64,000 nt of DNA from Petunia secreta (taxonomy: Eukaryota; Streptophyta; Magnoliopsida; Solanales; Solanaceae): positions 4,030,001 to 4,094,000 of the forward strand of contig JARKIP010000042.1 of the NCBI GenBank assembly GCA_029990175.1. Direction: 5' to 3'. Positions within the stretch are counted from its first letter, which is position 1. Every line of letters starts with the position of its first letter. Of this stretch, positions 42,844 to 55,696 are shown one piece after another. A program made the translations under genes and the position numbers. The notes beneath the pieces were generated by a model. It did no database searches. It saw only the letters and a program-made list of their open reading frames with translations, and was not told the origin of the DNA.

Positions 42844-43417
42844 TGACACGACCCAAAATCCGGCTAGGTCGTGCGGACACCCGACAACCTCGCCTAGACC
42901 CGTCGGACGAACCTTTACCAATTAAATTAAGAAAAATAAATATAACAATTCATAAGTAAGGACAAGACTTAGAAAATAAAAATACAGACAAACTGATACC
43001 TCTAAACTGTACAAAAAAATATATAGGGAACTACTCAACATAGTAGATTTAGGGCTATCCAGACTAGACATCTAAGAGTAGGAAAGAAGACAAATACCTC
43101 CTGAAATGAGCAAAATACAACTGAAATAATAAACATAAAGCTGGTGGCCATCCGGAATAAAAGCTGGCTCACCCTGATAGCTGAAGTCGTCTTCACTCCT
43201 GAACAACGTGGCGAACTCAATCCTAGAGCGAACCTGCTGAAACGAACTAGATAGACAAGAAACAAACAACAAACAAGGGTGAGTCAAAAGGACTCAATAA
43301 GTGGGGCAGACTAGCCACTTCAAAGAATAGGATAGCTAGCCAGAGAGAAGAAAAACAAGTAAACCAAATCCATCTTACTTAAACAAATAAAAGGCAGAGC
43401 CAGATAATAACTGTAAA
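42844..43417 (-). repeat. LTR L2 (5' LTR of copy 1), truncated
   Basis: Matches the first 570 or so bases of L1 (plus-strand order), then diverges after AGATAATAACTGTAAACA. The remaining 2.1 kb of LTR, including promoter and tandem arrays, is missing. Confidence 0.85.
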
Positions 43418-44138
43418 CAAATATGCATGAGTATGAACGGTAAGAATTCAAATAACACATTAACCATCAGCAGAAAGCCTCTAAAGAGTATAAAGAAATA
43501 TTGAAATAAAATTAAAGAATACATCCAATTACGAGGTCTTTCAACTAAAACTAAGCTTGAATTTTAGAACTAATATCAACAAAACCTATAATTATCATCT
43601 ATATTCTTAGTATTATTAGCTTTTGATGTTTCAAGAACTAAGTTAGCTTCATAAAAAATATAAAGATGTTGATTTAAGCAAGAGCTGCATTCTTTCACTT
43701 TCTGTTTGAACAATGAACCATACAAATAGCTATGTGATTTGGTTTATCAAAAATTTGCATTCTGCGCATACAAGTTTGAGAAACTAGGATACCTAGCCTG
43801 TTCCATAACAAAAAGAACAGAACTATCACTTTCACCAAACTCATTATTCAGGAAATATTCTTTAGAGGACATGTAAAGCCTACACCTAGCGGTTAAGTTG
43901 GGACAATTGAGTTGCGACCATGTTTAGTAGTTTCTTGTTTTAGAAGGTAGTTGGTAGATAGGAGGTTTTGTTTGGAACTATAATAAGAGCTTTTGGTCCA
44001 GCTTTTATGATGTAATTCTTTCAGTTTGGTAATATAATTTTTATTTACAAAAAAAGAAAAATGTTTGAGGAATAAACTATTTTAACTTATACCAGCCTCA
44101 TCATAAATATATTATATTACAATATCAGTTATAGTAAA
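43418..44138 (+). mobile_element. Possible 5'-truncated LINE end replacing the rest of L2
   Basis: No LTR similarity. The segment ends near 44065 with CAGTTTGGTAATATAATTTT, then ATTTACAAAAAAAG and A-rich sequence, the style of plant LINE or processed-transcript 3' ends. No RT frame is present. An ordinary spacer is possible. Confidence 0.3.
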
Positions 44139-44143
44139 TATGA
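44139..44143. repeat. Target-site duplication TATGA (left) of copy 2
   Basis: TATGA directly before L3 and again at 63416-63420 directly after L4. Confidence 0.9.
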
Positions 44144-46851
44144 TGACACGACCCGATTTTTCGGCTAGACCGTGCGGGCACCCGTCATCCTCCCTTAGAC
44201 CCGTCGGGCGAACCCTTTTGAACTGAATTCATGAAAATAAATATAAATCCAACTCATAAAAAAGACAAGACTTAGAAAAAGCACATACATACTAACACCT
44301 CTAAGCTGTACAAAAGAAATTACAGCTGACTACCCAATATACAAGGTTTAGGGCTATCCAGACAGACATCTAAAAGTACAAAAGAATACATAAACCTACT
44401 GAAGAGATCAAAATACAACTGAAATAATAAACATAAACTGGTGACCATCCGGAATAAAAGCTAGCTCACCCTGACAGCTGAAGTTGTCTTCGCTCCTTAA
44501 CAACGTAGAGAATTCAATCCTGGATCGAACCTACCGAAACGAAATAAATGGACAAGAAATAAACAACAAATAAGGGTGAGTCAAAAGGACTCAAAAATTA
44601 TGATGGCTAGCCAGGGAGAAGAAAAGCAGATAAACCAAATCCATCTTATTTCAACTATAAAACAGCAGAGCCAGATAATAACTGGAAACATGTATTGAAT
44701 TATAAACTCGTTCATAAACAACCAGGGACATAAGATAGACAGAACATATAGGTTTTTAGGTATCCCGAATATATCAACAATAAGAAATACATACTATTGC
44801 AGCGTGGAACACGATCCATATATTTATACTGTAGCGACGTGCAATCCGATCCATATGTTTATACTATTACGGCGTGCAACCCGGGATACGAGCCAGAAAC
44901 ATATAGGCAAACTGAAATATGTCCACAACATGGTATACCTACCGAAAACATAAAACACAGCACGATACACACAATAGTCAGCATGTAGTACAATAAAATG
45001 AGATGAATGCAATATGATGCAATGGGGTCACATGTGCCCATAATCCCGTCTCGAAGCATAATACTCCTGCATTCGAGGGCAATACTATTTAATAACCAAC
45101 TGGAGCGAAATACTCCGGCACTCAATATCTCTGCTCGTGGGGCGGAATACTCTTGCACCCGATATTATATGAACCTGAGGCGGAATACTCCTGCACTCAG
45201 TATCTGACATAAGAGCGGAATACTTCTGCTCCTGGGGCGGAATACTCATACACCCGATATAATATAAACCGGAGGCGGAATACTCCTGCACCCAGTATCT
45301 TACATAAGAGCGGAATACTCCTGCTCCTAGGGGGAATACTCCTGCACCCGAGATAATATCAAGTTGAGGCAGAATACTCCTGCATTCAGTGTCTGACATA
45401 AGAGCGGAATACTCCTGCTCCAGGGGCGGAATACTCGTTCACCCGATATAATGTAAAGCTGAGGCGGAATACTCCTGCACTCAGTATGATACAAGGATGA
45501 TGTAATAATAACCCTTTTTTGGCGCAGGACCATCATCGACAGCCGGGAAGTACATATCAAGCTCACAGTCAGAGTACAATGCTTTTATGCTCAATGCAAT
45601 ACCAACAACAAGGCATAACAAATAATATACAGTGTAAATCTATAGATAAGGCGTAATGAGTATGTCTCTCGGCAGCTACATACGTAAGGAACACGTGGTA
45701 GAATATCCACAAGGCCAAGGGCCTCTAAAGCAATAGATATAATCACTTACCTCGTTCCAAAGTTAAGACTGCTACTTAACAACCGCTTTTCCCTTTGGAT
45801 TCACGGCCAAACGATCCTACTTATTCAATAAGTAGAAAATATATCAAATTAGGCTAAAGGCTTCATTCCCTACATCTTAGGGCAATCCGGTTAGGAACCT
45901 GATACCCTATTTGCATACGCAATAGGCAGGCCAGGCCTATGTATAGGGTTCAAAGTCACATAACCAATTCCTAAATAAATTACATTTATGGGTTGCCCAT
46001 AATTCCCTGAGTGTCAATATATAATCAATTCCATTATCAGGGTCCAATTACCCTTTATACTATCAATTTAACTTAATAGAACGATATCTAATATCCTAAT
46101 TTCTACCATAAAAATATATTAAAATACAAAAATAAAGTAAAATAATGATTTAACATCATTACCTGGGGATTTCGGGGTATAATTTCTACTATTTCCCCCT
46201 TCTCCTTTCCCCTTTTTCTTCCTCTCTTTATGTTTTATTTCTCTCTGCTTTTGTTGTTTGTGTTTCGATACAGAAGGTTTGGAAATGTAGCTACGGGACT
46301 AAGGTCCCTTAGCTAACCGACTTCAATCATTTCCTTTTTCTTTTTTTTTCTTTTAAATTTTCATCCTAACAAATTAAATGGAACCCTACGAAATTCACAA
46401 TAATCTCAACTTTCTTGAGCAAGTTATATAAAATTTATGTGACGTACCCGCTAAAGCGGATCTCAAATCGGATAGCCCAAGCTCAAGATGCGAATTAAAC
46501 GGAAAGAGGTCAAATTAATAACTTTCGGCATTTTAGCGGAAACTATCGGAATGACCTCAGAATTCACTTTCAAAAGTTCATAAAGGTCATAATTAATCAT
46601 ACGAATCTAAAGACATTTTCAAATTTCGAATCGGAGCTCATTCGCCAAAATCGAGCTCGAAAACCTCTTTTTAAAATTCTCCGAAATTTACCAACAACGG
46701 AAACTGAAACCTTCTTTCGATACCTATCAAACAAAGTCCGATTTAGTTCAAATTTTACAAACATGTCCTAATAGACTTTATGAAGATTTTAAAATTATCG
46801 GCATACTAATCGGAGTCCTAACTTCCGAAACAACTACATAAGGTCGTTTCA
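44144..46851 (-). repeat. LTR L3 (3' LTR of copy 2), 2708 bp
   Basis: TGACACGACCC ... GGTCGTTTCA. It carries a GGAATACTCCTGC array at 45050-45490 where L1 has its 54-bp array, with a single 54-bp-type unit left near 45500-45560. Confidence 0.9.
45050..45490 (+). repeat. GGAATACTCCTGC array in L3, about 95-bp higher unit
   Basis: GCGGAATACTCCTGC recurs every 25-50 bp. A longer unit marked by ACATAAGAGCGGAATACT starts near 45207, 45302 and 45397. Frames through it are artefacts. Confidence 0.9.
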
Positions 46852-46853
46852 TT

Positions 46854-46858
46854 CTCCT
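46854..46858. repeat. Target-site duplication CTCCT (left) of the Ogre-like element
   Basis: CTCCT here and at 57602-57606. Confidence 0.9.
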
Positions 46859-49188
46859 TGTCATACCCGATTTTGGACTCAACTCGAGGCGAGTCGGGTT
46901 TCAGATTTGACTGGGTAACTTGTTTGGATTTAGAATTTTGGAGTCGCCACCTAACATATTTTTTAACTAGGCGTATTAGGGCACCTATTTTGATTCTAGT
47001 TAATTTTACAATTAACCCTGAAACTTAGTCTACGAACCAGAAATCTAGGTAAGAGGTTCAAGTTAACTCGAGAGGAAGGGGTTAGGCACCTCTCGAGCCC
47101 CATCAAATGTGGTTACCGGCCGGACTTTATATTGGGATTCAAAACAAGCAATTAAGCAAATAAACTGACTAAAAGAATGATTTAGATACTAGGCGTGTAA
47201 TATGTGAAATTAAACAAAAAGATACGAGTTTGCTAATAGGCTTCTTCCTTAGGGAAATTAAACCTTGCAAAATAAAGCAAATTAGTTAGTTTATATAATA
47301 ATAAATAAAAATACTAGTAATAAATGCTAATAGAATAATAATAATAATAATAATAAAAGGATTTTTCATTAAGCTGTTTTCTTCCAAAATGGGTTGTCTT
47401 CTATCAACCAATTTTATCTTGCAAAATATAAGAAAACGAGTTAGTAATAATAGTAATGATAATAATCCCGCTGCCGCTTCTTATCCAATTTGACCTCGCA
47501 AAAATTCAAGAATATGGGTTTGTGAGAAATAATATTGATAATAATGCAATAATGATGATAATAATATAATAATGAAAGTAATGATAATAATAATAATAGT
47601 AATAATAATAATTTAAAATAATAATAATGCTAATAATAATAATAATAACAATAATACTTTTAAAATAAAGGGGAAGGGGATTTTTAAAAGTGTCGGCTCA
47701 GGTGTGTATGAATTGGGTGGAGGTTAGGGACGTCGATACGGCTGCGAACACGCTGGTCGGTCGTGTTGCCATGCCAAGTACCGATCGCGTTACTCCATCA
47801 CCGGCTCGTTTGTAGTCACGGCTTATACACTTCATCATAGCCTTTGTTTTAGGGACGTGGAAATGGGACTATTTATCAATAGGCCTCAAATAAACAATTA
47901 TTTTTTTTGGCCGTGATTAGTCCGTCAATTCATTGTATTTCCGTCAATTCCTTGTGTAGGCCTCAATATATGTAAAATATATTTTTTCATTAGCCAGTGA
48001 GAGTGTGGTACGCAAAAGCCAAGCACGCAAAGTCAAAATACCTGCAAGAATCCTCAGCAAAATAATCAGTAGTACTTGGTAATTCAAGAAAATATATATA
48101 CGAATAAAATTATGTAGCAGACAAGATCACAATATCTAAACTGATAAGACCAGTTTCAAGAAAAGGTGAGAAGAACTCAGAACAAATGCAAAGGACCAAA
48201 TCAACAACGACACTTAAACAGACATCGGACGACGACGACTAGCAAAAATCCCCAAATCAAATTCCGATGAACCAAGAGAAGAGGGAGCGAGCACCGGCCT
48301 TAGGCGATGCCGCTACCACCACTTCTCCGTTTAAATCAGTAACCGGTGTGACAGAACAGCCAAGGGAACTGCCGGCAACGTGACTTTCAACGATGGTGGG
48401 TTTCCCCACTAAGGGTGGTTGCGGACACCACCGCTACTCTACCTCCCTTAACTCCCCTGTCAACGACACCAAATGACAAGAAATCAGGTCAAAATGAAAT
48501 CAAGTATAAAGACAAAGAAATAACGATTTAGTGATAGGTATTCCCGATCGTCGCCGGTGGTTTATTATTCCCCTTTCATTTCTGGATCTGTTCGTGACCC
48601 GTTTTCCCTTTGTGTTCGATCTCGTTTTGCCATTGGTGGTATGGGTGTGTGGGTTTGTGTGTGCTGGCAGGAGTGATGATGCGCGTGGGGTAGGGGAAGT
48701 GGGTAGTACTGATATATGTTGGTATTGTACTGTGTTTACAAAAATTGTGAAGGTGAGGAAGATGAGAGTTGTGCGGGGTCTGCGTGTGATGTGTGTTCTT
48801 GAGAAGGTGAAGAAGACCAGTGGGGTCCTCGTGGGATACGTCTGCTAATGAAAATGGGGAAGAAGGGTGTGTATATGTACTGACTTTTTTGAAAAAGGGT
48901 TGTTGGGGAATTGGAATTATTTTGGGGAATTTGGAAATAATTGTAGGGATTTTAGAAAACTTACGAGATTTTGGAGAGATTAGGAGATTGAGGAGGGATT
49001 TTAGGGAATTAGAAAAGATTAGGGAGATGAACTTGGACACGGTTTTTGTAAGGAATGTATTTGGTTAGAATTTAGTCTAGGTTCAAAATGAATGTAATAA
49101 AATTTTTAATTATGAAATGAAATTGTTAATGTTTAAATAAAAATTAAACCAATATTAAATTAAAAGGTGCAAAATAATTAAAATATAA

Positions 49189-49228
<40 letters not shown>

Positions 49229-49536
49229 AAATAAAACAAATAAAACCAAAATGCACACATAAAGAAAATTTAAATTAATTAAGTATAAATAGTTACAAAT
49301 AATTAATAAATGCTATAAATGCAAAAAATTACACAAACAGTCATTCTTTGATAAATAGCCTAAATGATGCAAAATTACATAATATAGCCACATTTAAGCA
49401 TATAATATATAAGTAGAAGGTAACACACGTAAATGCATGCCTTTTAATGCAAATTATGCACAAATAATCAAATTGGACCTTTAAATTAAATTATGGCCAA
49501 TTATGGAAAAAGGAGGGACAAAATTGGGTGTCAACA
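46859..49536 (-). repeat. 3' LTR of the Ogre-like element, 2678 bp
   Basis: Plus-strand ends TGTCATACCCG and GGGTGTCAACA. It contains ATA/AAT microsatellite stretches (47336-47357, 47540-47660) and a TA repeat at 49193-49221. The frame 48531-48848 recurs in the other LTR (56614-56886) with changes and is not a gene. Confidence 0.9.
49193..49221 (+). repeat. TA microsatellite in the LTR
   Basis: About 14 TA units; the matching place in the other LTR (about 57281-57290) has only a few. Confidence 0.9.
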
Positions 49537-49549
49537 GCTGCCCCTCTTT
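49537..49549 (-). other. Polypurine tract of the Ogre-like element
   Basis: Minus-strand AAAGAGGGGCAGC directly before TGTTGACACCC. Confidence 0.8.
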
Positions 49550-50194
49550 GCCCGGGGCTGATGAAAGAGTCTTCAGGCAAAGGTAGCCGACGGAGCAGCC
49601 AATTTTTTCACGACTGGAGGGAAAAAATGATTGAAGGGGAAACATGAGTTTTGGGGTGTTTTTGGCCGAACCCCGGTCTCTGAGTTGCCTACATATCTCG
49701 AGTTTTACGAGAATCAGGCCGTGTGTAGTTCTAGAATGGCATGTTGCCTGTGTGAGATATTTATGACGCACGATTTTGGATGTAAGGACTAAACTTATCC
49801 AAGTATGTGAAGTTTAGATTTTTGTATGCTTTGCCTTCTGGCGAGATAAATGATGAGTGAAGTAAGTGTACTATCGAAGATGAGATAACACCAGTATATC
49901 GAGCATGAGAAAAGAGGCTTATAATCGTCCTAGTTATGAAAATGTGGCGCGTTACACAGCCATAAAGAGGAGTTCATAGGTACATAGTTTCACTTCATCT
50001 CGATAAATGAATAATATTTCCCTCGATCTACTCGAGAGATCGGGGAGTACCCTGCAGCAAAATCATGATAAATGGAGTAGATATAAAGATAAAGTAAGGT
50101 AAACTTCGATGTTGAGCCGAGTGGTTGTTTTGTCTTGTACTTGTTTGATTGATGTCTCATCCAAATGTTTTTCCGATGCTATGCCCACCGATAC

Positions 50195-51115
50195 GGACCT
50201 AACTCTGCTGCAAATTGTTGTCATGTTCACCACTGCGAACCTTATATATCTGCCGACGCAGATTCTATGCTTGATCAATAGTTGGTCTGTCCACGAACGT
50301 AGACCTTACTGCTCCAAATTGCTGAACTATTTCCACAAATGCGGACCTTATACCTTCAATTGTTGAATTGTCCACAAGCGCAGACATTATATATCTATCG
50401 ATATGGACTTTATGCTTCTTTCATTGCTGTCATGTTAGTCCACAGATACGGACCCTATATATCCACCGACGCGGAATCTATGCTTCTCAGATTCAAGTCA
50501 TGTCCACAGACGCGGACCTTACACTGTTGTCATTGCTGCCATGTTCACCACTGCGAACCCTATATATCCGCCGACGCAGATCGTATGCTTGTCAAATTGA
50601 TGTCATGTCCACAGACGCAGACCCTACATACCCACTGACATGGATTCTATGCTTCTGTTGCTTCTCAAATTGATGTCGTGTCTACAGACGCGGACCTTAT
50701 ATATCCACCGACATGGATTCTATGCTCTTCAAATTGATTTCGTGTCCACAGACGCGGACCTTATATATCCACCGACATGGATCCTATGCTTGTCAAATGA
50801 TGTCACGTCCACAGACGCAGACCCTATATATCCACCGACATGGATCCTATGCTTGTCAAATGATGTCAAGTCCACAGACGCAGACCCTATATATCCACCG
50901 ACATGGATCCTATGCTTCTCAAATGATGTCATGTCTACATACGCGGACCCTATATACCCATCGACACGGATTCTATGCTTCTGTTGCTTCTCAAATTGAT
51001 GCCATGTCCACAGACGCGGACCCTATATACCCACCGACATGGATTTTATGCTTCTCAAATTGATGTCATGTCCACAGACGCGGACCCTATATATCCACCG
51101 ACATGGATCCTATGC
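50195..51115 (+). repeat. 63-bp tandem array in the Ogre-like element
   Basis: CACAGACGCGGACCCTATAT, then CCACCGACATGGATCCTATG, recurs about 12 times. In the regular core, starts are 63-64 bp apart (near 50705, 50769, 50832, 50895). The left half is more irregular. It lies between the interior and the 3' LTR, where Ogre elements often carry tandem repeats. The 63-bp length is divisible by three, which creates false open frames. Confidence 0.9.
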
Positions 51116-54100
51116 TTGTCGTGTTGATGAATGTGCTTTGCAAGAGTTGTTAGGTATACTCGGTACCTGTGTAAACCTACAATCAAAGAAAAATTTGCGA
51201 GTTATCTAGTGGAGGTCGACTTGCGTATTTGTTGTTTTGCACTCTGCTGCTATATCTTGTATAATTCTCCCCTTGTCATGTTGTTTCTTCATAGGGTTGT
51301 CTACCCTTCGGGCCGTATACCCCGCAAGCAAAAGTAAAGTATAGCAAAGAAAAACTGAATGCTTATCATTGTTAGGTCGGGCTGTATATTCTGCAAGCAA
51401 AAGTAAAGTAATGTGAGACAAATAGAATGATTTTGTTATATCATGCAATGCGCTAAGAAGGCTATTGTGTTGCTCTTATAAGGATCTTCTTGAAATTTTT
51501 TAGGGAATCCCTCAAAAATTTCTGCCCCAGTGTCAAGTCTGCGTCTTTTGGAATTTTTGAGGGGATCCTCAAAAATTCTGCCCCACTTAATTGTTCATGA
51601 TAGATCACCGAGAGAAGGTGGTTGTATGGTACTGAACACCAAATATATTGGCTAGAAATCTGCACTCGTCCTTTAGTGTGACGATTGGGTGTGTTGATGA
51701 CTATGAGTATGTAGATATTTTCATACTCAGATTGAGGTTTGATATTTGGATTTTTCCGAATTTGGAGATTGTCCAAAGTTGTATTTGTCTTAGGTTGTGC
51801 TTTCGCAAGTAATGGAGGTAACTTTAATGGATAAGCCTTTGTAGAAAGTGTGTTTGTGATTTGGGAGTTGGAGTTTCTCTTTGTTGGTCCTTTGTTGTAC
51901 CATTGTCTTGCTTTGGTCAATCAGACTCTGAACTTTGTGTTTCAGTGTTGGATGTCTTGTGGAGTCAAGGTATTAATTATGTAAGTGATAAGTGTAGATC
52001 TTGTTGGATCGAATTTAGGAATGGGTATCCAGGGAGTAGTTTGTTTGTTGGATGCAATATCTTTTGGCCAAGCTAAAAGAGTAAAGGCGTGAGGTTTTGT
52101 CATTTTGGTCTATCCTTGATTGTGTTGAGCCCGCTGAGGTTGTTGTTGAAAGTCTTGACAGAGGAGAGGTTGTTTTATTGTGTGAATTGGGTGTAGTGTG
52201 AGGTTATAGGAATAGGATTTCTTTGTTGTGACTTTCGTGTAATGCAGGTTGTACGGTATTGGGATTGCATGAACGCTCTTGGTGTTATATGCTGGTGGTT
52301 CAAAGGGATTTATTGCAGGAGAAAATATTTTCAGTTTGGCTTGCCATTTCGGCTTTCTATATGCATATTCTTGACCAACTTTGGTGTTCAAGTACGACGC
52401 AACCATAACAGAGTGGTGAAATGCACAAAACTGTGTGGGCACATTAGCAAAGAGTTGAAGCAAAAATGACACGTAAGCTTAAGAGAGTGCCTAGACCCTG
52501 GATAACGGCTTAGCGCTTGAATTTGGAGGTTGTGATAGAATGCACAGGTATCACAAGAGATTGTCTGAGTGCTTTATGTAGCAGTCAAGTCAAGGATTTT
52601 GATCAAATGACCGATGCTTGTTTAAATAGGAGATGAGGAGTTGGTGTCAATGCAAAGTGGTAAAGATGTTGAGTAAGGAATAGACTGTGTTGTGCGACAG
52701 AAAATATCTTTTGCCTTGGTATTCGACTTAACCCAACCTTTGAATAATAGGTTTTGAGTTCAGTAGTGAGTTAGAGATAGTTTGGACATGTGAAAGATTT
52801 TAGATATCAGAATTTGGGTGTAGAGTAGGGAGATGAGTTGCCTGCCCAAGGAGGAGAGATTCCTTAGGGAGAAAAGGACTCAGAACAACGGATGAATTCA
52901 TACAATGCACACATATCAAATAAGAAATGCGCACGATGATTTTGAGAAACGCCTTGTGCCACATGCGTCATTTCGTTTGCCAACAAAATGCGGAGCCTAA
53001 AGGAGAATTGCATTTATTTGGACTTTATTGCATTGGCTCATATTGAAACGGTGTTAAGAGAAGGAAGAGACTAAATATTGTTAGGAAATTGGATCATACC
53101 CAGGCGGACATTTTCATGTTGATCTATCCCCAGAATATTCCAACTGAGGGATTTTAGCAACCATGTCAAATGTTTTATTGGTCGTAATATTTTGGAAAAG
53201 GAAAGGGAGAATAAAAAATGCCTAAGGTTCTCTTTATTGCGAGCAAATCGATCAACGTATGGCACAAGCTTTCGAAAACAATGTGACAAGGGATATGGAG
53301 AGATGTGTCGTTGTGGGTTGAGAATCCTTTAGACACTTTAGACGGAAATTGCTAATGGACTTTTGTCACGCCAAGGATTCTTAGAGGATAAACGTGCGTT
53401 ATGTGTCATCCCACCTATCAAGCGGCCGTTTCTGCTTCAAAACGGGCTTTTAATGCCTCTTTGGTTACCATTCATGCCTTTGAATGACATTGAATACAGA
53501 ATAATTTCGACTGTCTATGAACAAACAATCATTTCTGATTCAGTTTGGGCTTTTGACGCCTATTAGGTAACCTTTATGCCTTTGAATAGCACTGAATGCA
53601 GAACAAGGTTAATAAACGGTCTACATTTGCACGTTTAATCCTTTAAGTAAATACAAATAAATCATGTTCAACGCTCTTTGGGGATTAAAAACCCGTTCGG
53701 ATTGTTTGAACAAATTGGCCTATGGACTTTAGAACAAGTCGACTAGTCATGATGCATGATTCCTAACACCGCTACTAAGGAATGTAGTTGGCTAGACCGG
53801 GTTTTATTATCCTCCCAGGCGGACGACTAGGGAGCGGGAACGTCTTAGATCAAATAGATTCCAAGTCGTTCCCCTAAAGGAGTTTTTATGTGAAGGAAGA
53901 GGTATTTGTAACCACCGTATTTTCAACGCACAATTTAGAAAGTCGCCAGGAGTGGCGGAAGATATGTGTGACATGCACAAGTTTGAAAATGTACAAAAAA
54001 CGCACATATTTTGAAAGAAATGCACCGTGTTGTCTAAAAATGCTCAAGTATTGTAAATATGCACATATGGAGATATTTTTCAAAAATAAATTTTAAAAAG

Positions 54101-54846
54101 GATAAAAAAAAAAATAAAACAAACACGTTAGCTTTGAAGAATAAGATTAATAGAAACTAGACAATATTAAAAAATGAAAAAGAGTCATTAAGTGAAATTA
54201 TTTTAAAGAAAAGAAATATTTAACAATTTTATGGAAAGGATGCACATATTGAAGTATTTCAAAAAATGATTTTAAAAAGGAGGAGTAAAAAGAAAAATGA
54301 AATAAATAAATTAGTTTTAAAAAAAAAAAGGATAATAGAAACTAGCTAATAAAGGAAATACAAAAGATTTGACGTGAAAATGTTTTAAAGGAAAAGATTT
54401 AGCAATTTATGGAAAATTTGAAAATAGTTGAAGTGTGGGACGTGTGGTAAGAACTTTCCAAGAGTGGGTCTACTAGACAAGGACATGGTTCCCCCAGGCG
54501 GGCAACCAAGGGGTGGGAACGTTTGGAATTGTTGGTTGTACCACGGACCAACTATACCCCCAAACCGTTCCCCCTAAAGAGTTTTTTGAGAGTGAAACGG
54601 CCGTGAGATCCACGTAACCGTTTATGGTATGTGCAAGTGTAAAAAAAAAAAATTCAAAGAATGGAGGAAATATAAACAAAATAACAATTACAGATAATAA
54701 ATTAAAAAAAATGCAAATAAAATAGAAAACTAAACTTCAAACCTGCAAAAGGAAAAGAAAGAAATATTATTTTTGAGAAATATCGGGAAAAAGAAAATAA
54801 ATGCAGATAATCCCAATAAAAAGTCCGTTACGGTTTGAAACTTAAT
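51116..54846. other. Ogre-like interior with no recognised coding sequence
   Basis: The minus-strand frames at 51462-51920 (152 residues) and 52110-52472 (120 residues) have no domain I can name. Two related blocks, AGGCGGACGACTAGGGAGCG near 53817 and AGGCGGGCAACCAAGGGGTG near 54497, each lead to GTTCCCC...AAAGAGTTTTT, forming an about 680-bp-spaced duplication near the 5' end of the element. Confidence 0.55.
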
Positions 54847-54865
54847 ATCCCCAGCGGAGTCGTCA
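54847..54865 (-). other. Primer-binding site of the Ogre-like element
   Basis: Minus-strand TGACGACTCCGCTGGGGAT, three bases from the LTR. Ogre-type sites of the form TGGCGACTC...TGGGGA are recalled as complementary to a tRNA-Arg; the third base differs here. Confidence 0.75.
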
Positions 54866-54868
54866 TTC

Positions 54869-55655
54869 TTTCATACCGGATTTTGGACTCAACTCGAGGC
54901 GAGTCGGGTTTTGGATTTGACTGGGTAACTCGTTTGGAGTTAGAATTTTGGAGTCACCACCTAACCTATTTTTTAACTAGGCGTATTAGGGGACTTATTT
55001 TGTTTCTAGCTAATTTTACCATTAACTCTGAGACTCAGTCTACGAACTAGAAATCTAGGTAAGAGGTTCAAGTTAACTCGAGAGGAAGGGGTTAGTCACC
55101 TCTCGAGCACCACCAAATATGGTTACCGGCCGGACTTCATATTGGGATTCAAAACAAGCAATTAAGCAAATAAACTGACTAAAAGAATGATTTAGATACT
55201 AGGCGTGTAATATATGAAATTAAACAAAAAGATATGAGTTTGCTAATAGGCTTCTTCCTTAGGGAAATTAAACCTTGCAAAATAAAGCAAATTAGTTAGT
55301 TTATGTAATAATAAATAAAAATACTAGTAATAAATGCTAATAGAATAATAATAATAATAAAAGGATATCTCTTTGAGTTGTTTTCTTCCACAATGGATTG
55401 TCTTCTATCAACCAATTTTATCTTGCAAAATATAAGAAAACGAGTTAGTAATAATAGTAATGATAAAAATACCAATAATATTAAATAATAATTAAAAAAA
55501 ATAGGGAAAGAATTCTATTCTCTTTCGAAATAGGCCGCCGCTTCTTATCCAATTTGACCTCGCAAAAATTCAAGAAAATGGGTTTGTGAGTAATAATATT
55601 GATAATAATGCAATAATGATGATAATAATATAATAATATAATAATAAAAGTAATG

Positions 55656-55696
<41 letters not shown>

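Larger units (their letters stand above)
37118..43417 (-). mobile_element. Non-autonomous gag-only LTR element, copy 1 (5' LTR truncated)
   Basis: Minus-strand element: 3' LTR at 37118-39770, interior 39771-42843, 5' LTR from 42844 cut at about 43417. The primer-binding site is complementary to initiator tRNA-Met. The 3.07-kb interior holds only decayed gag-like sequence and no RT or integrase. The Gag style suggests a Tekay/Del-type chromovirus family; that lineage call is inference. No duplication can be checked because one end is lost. Confidence 0.75.

Noticed and set aside
48531..48848. 105-codon frame with a related frame at 56614-56886
   Set aside because: Same place in both Ogre LTRs, but the second copy is frameshifted and the peptide has no known domain. 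The 154-codon antisense frame here is also a shadow.
50339..51063. ORFs with 21-residue repeats
   Set aside because: They translate the 63-bp array of the Ogre-like element in different frames.
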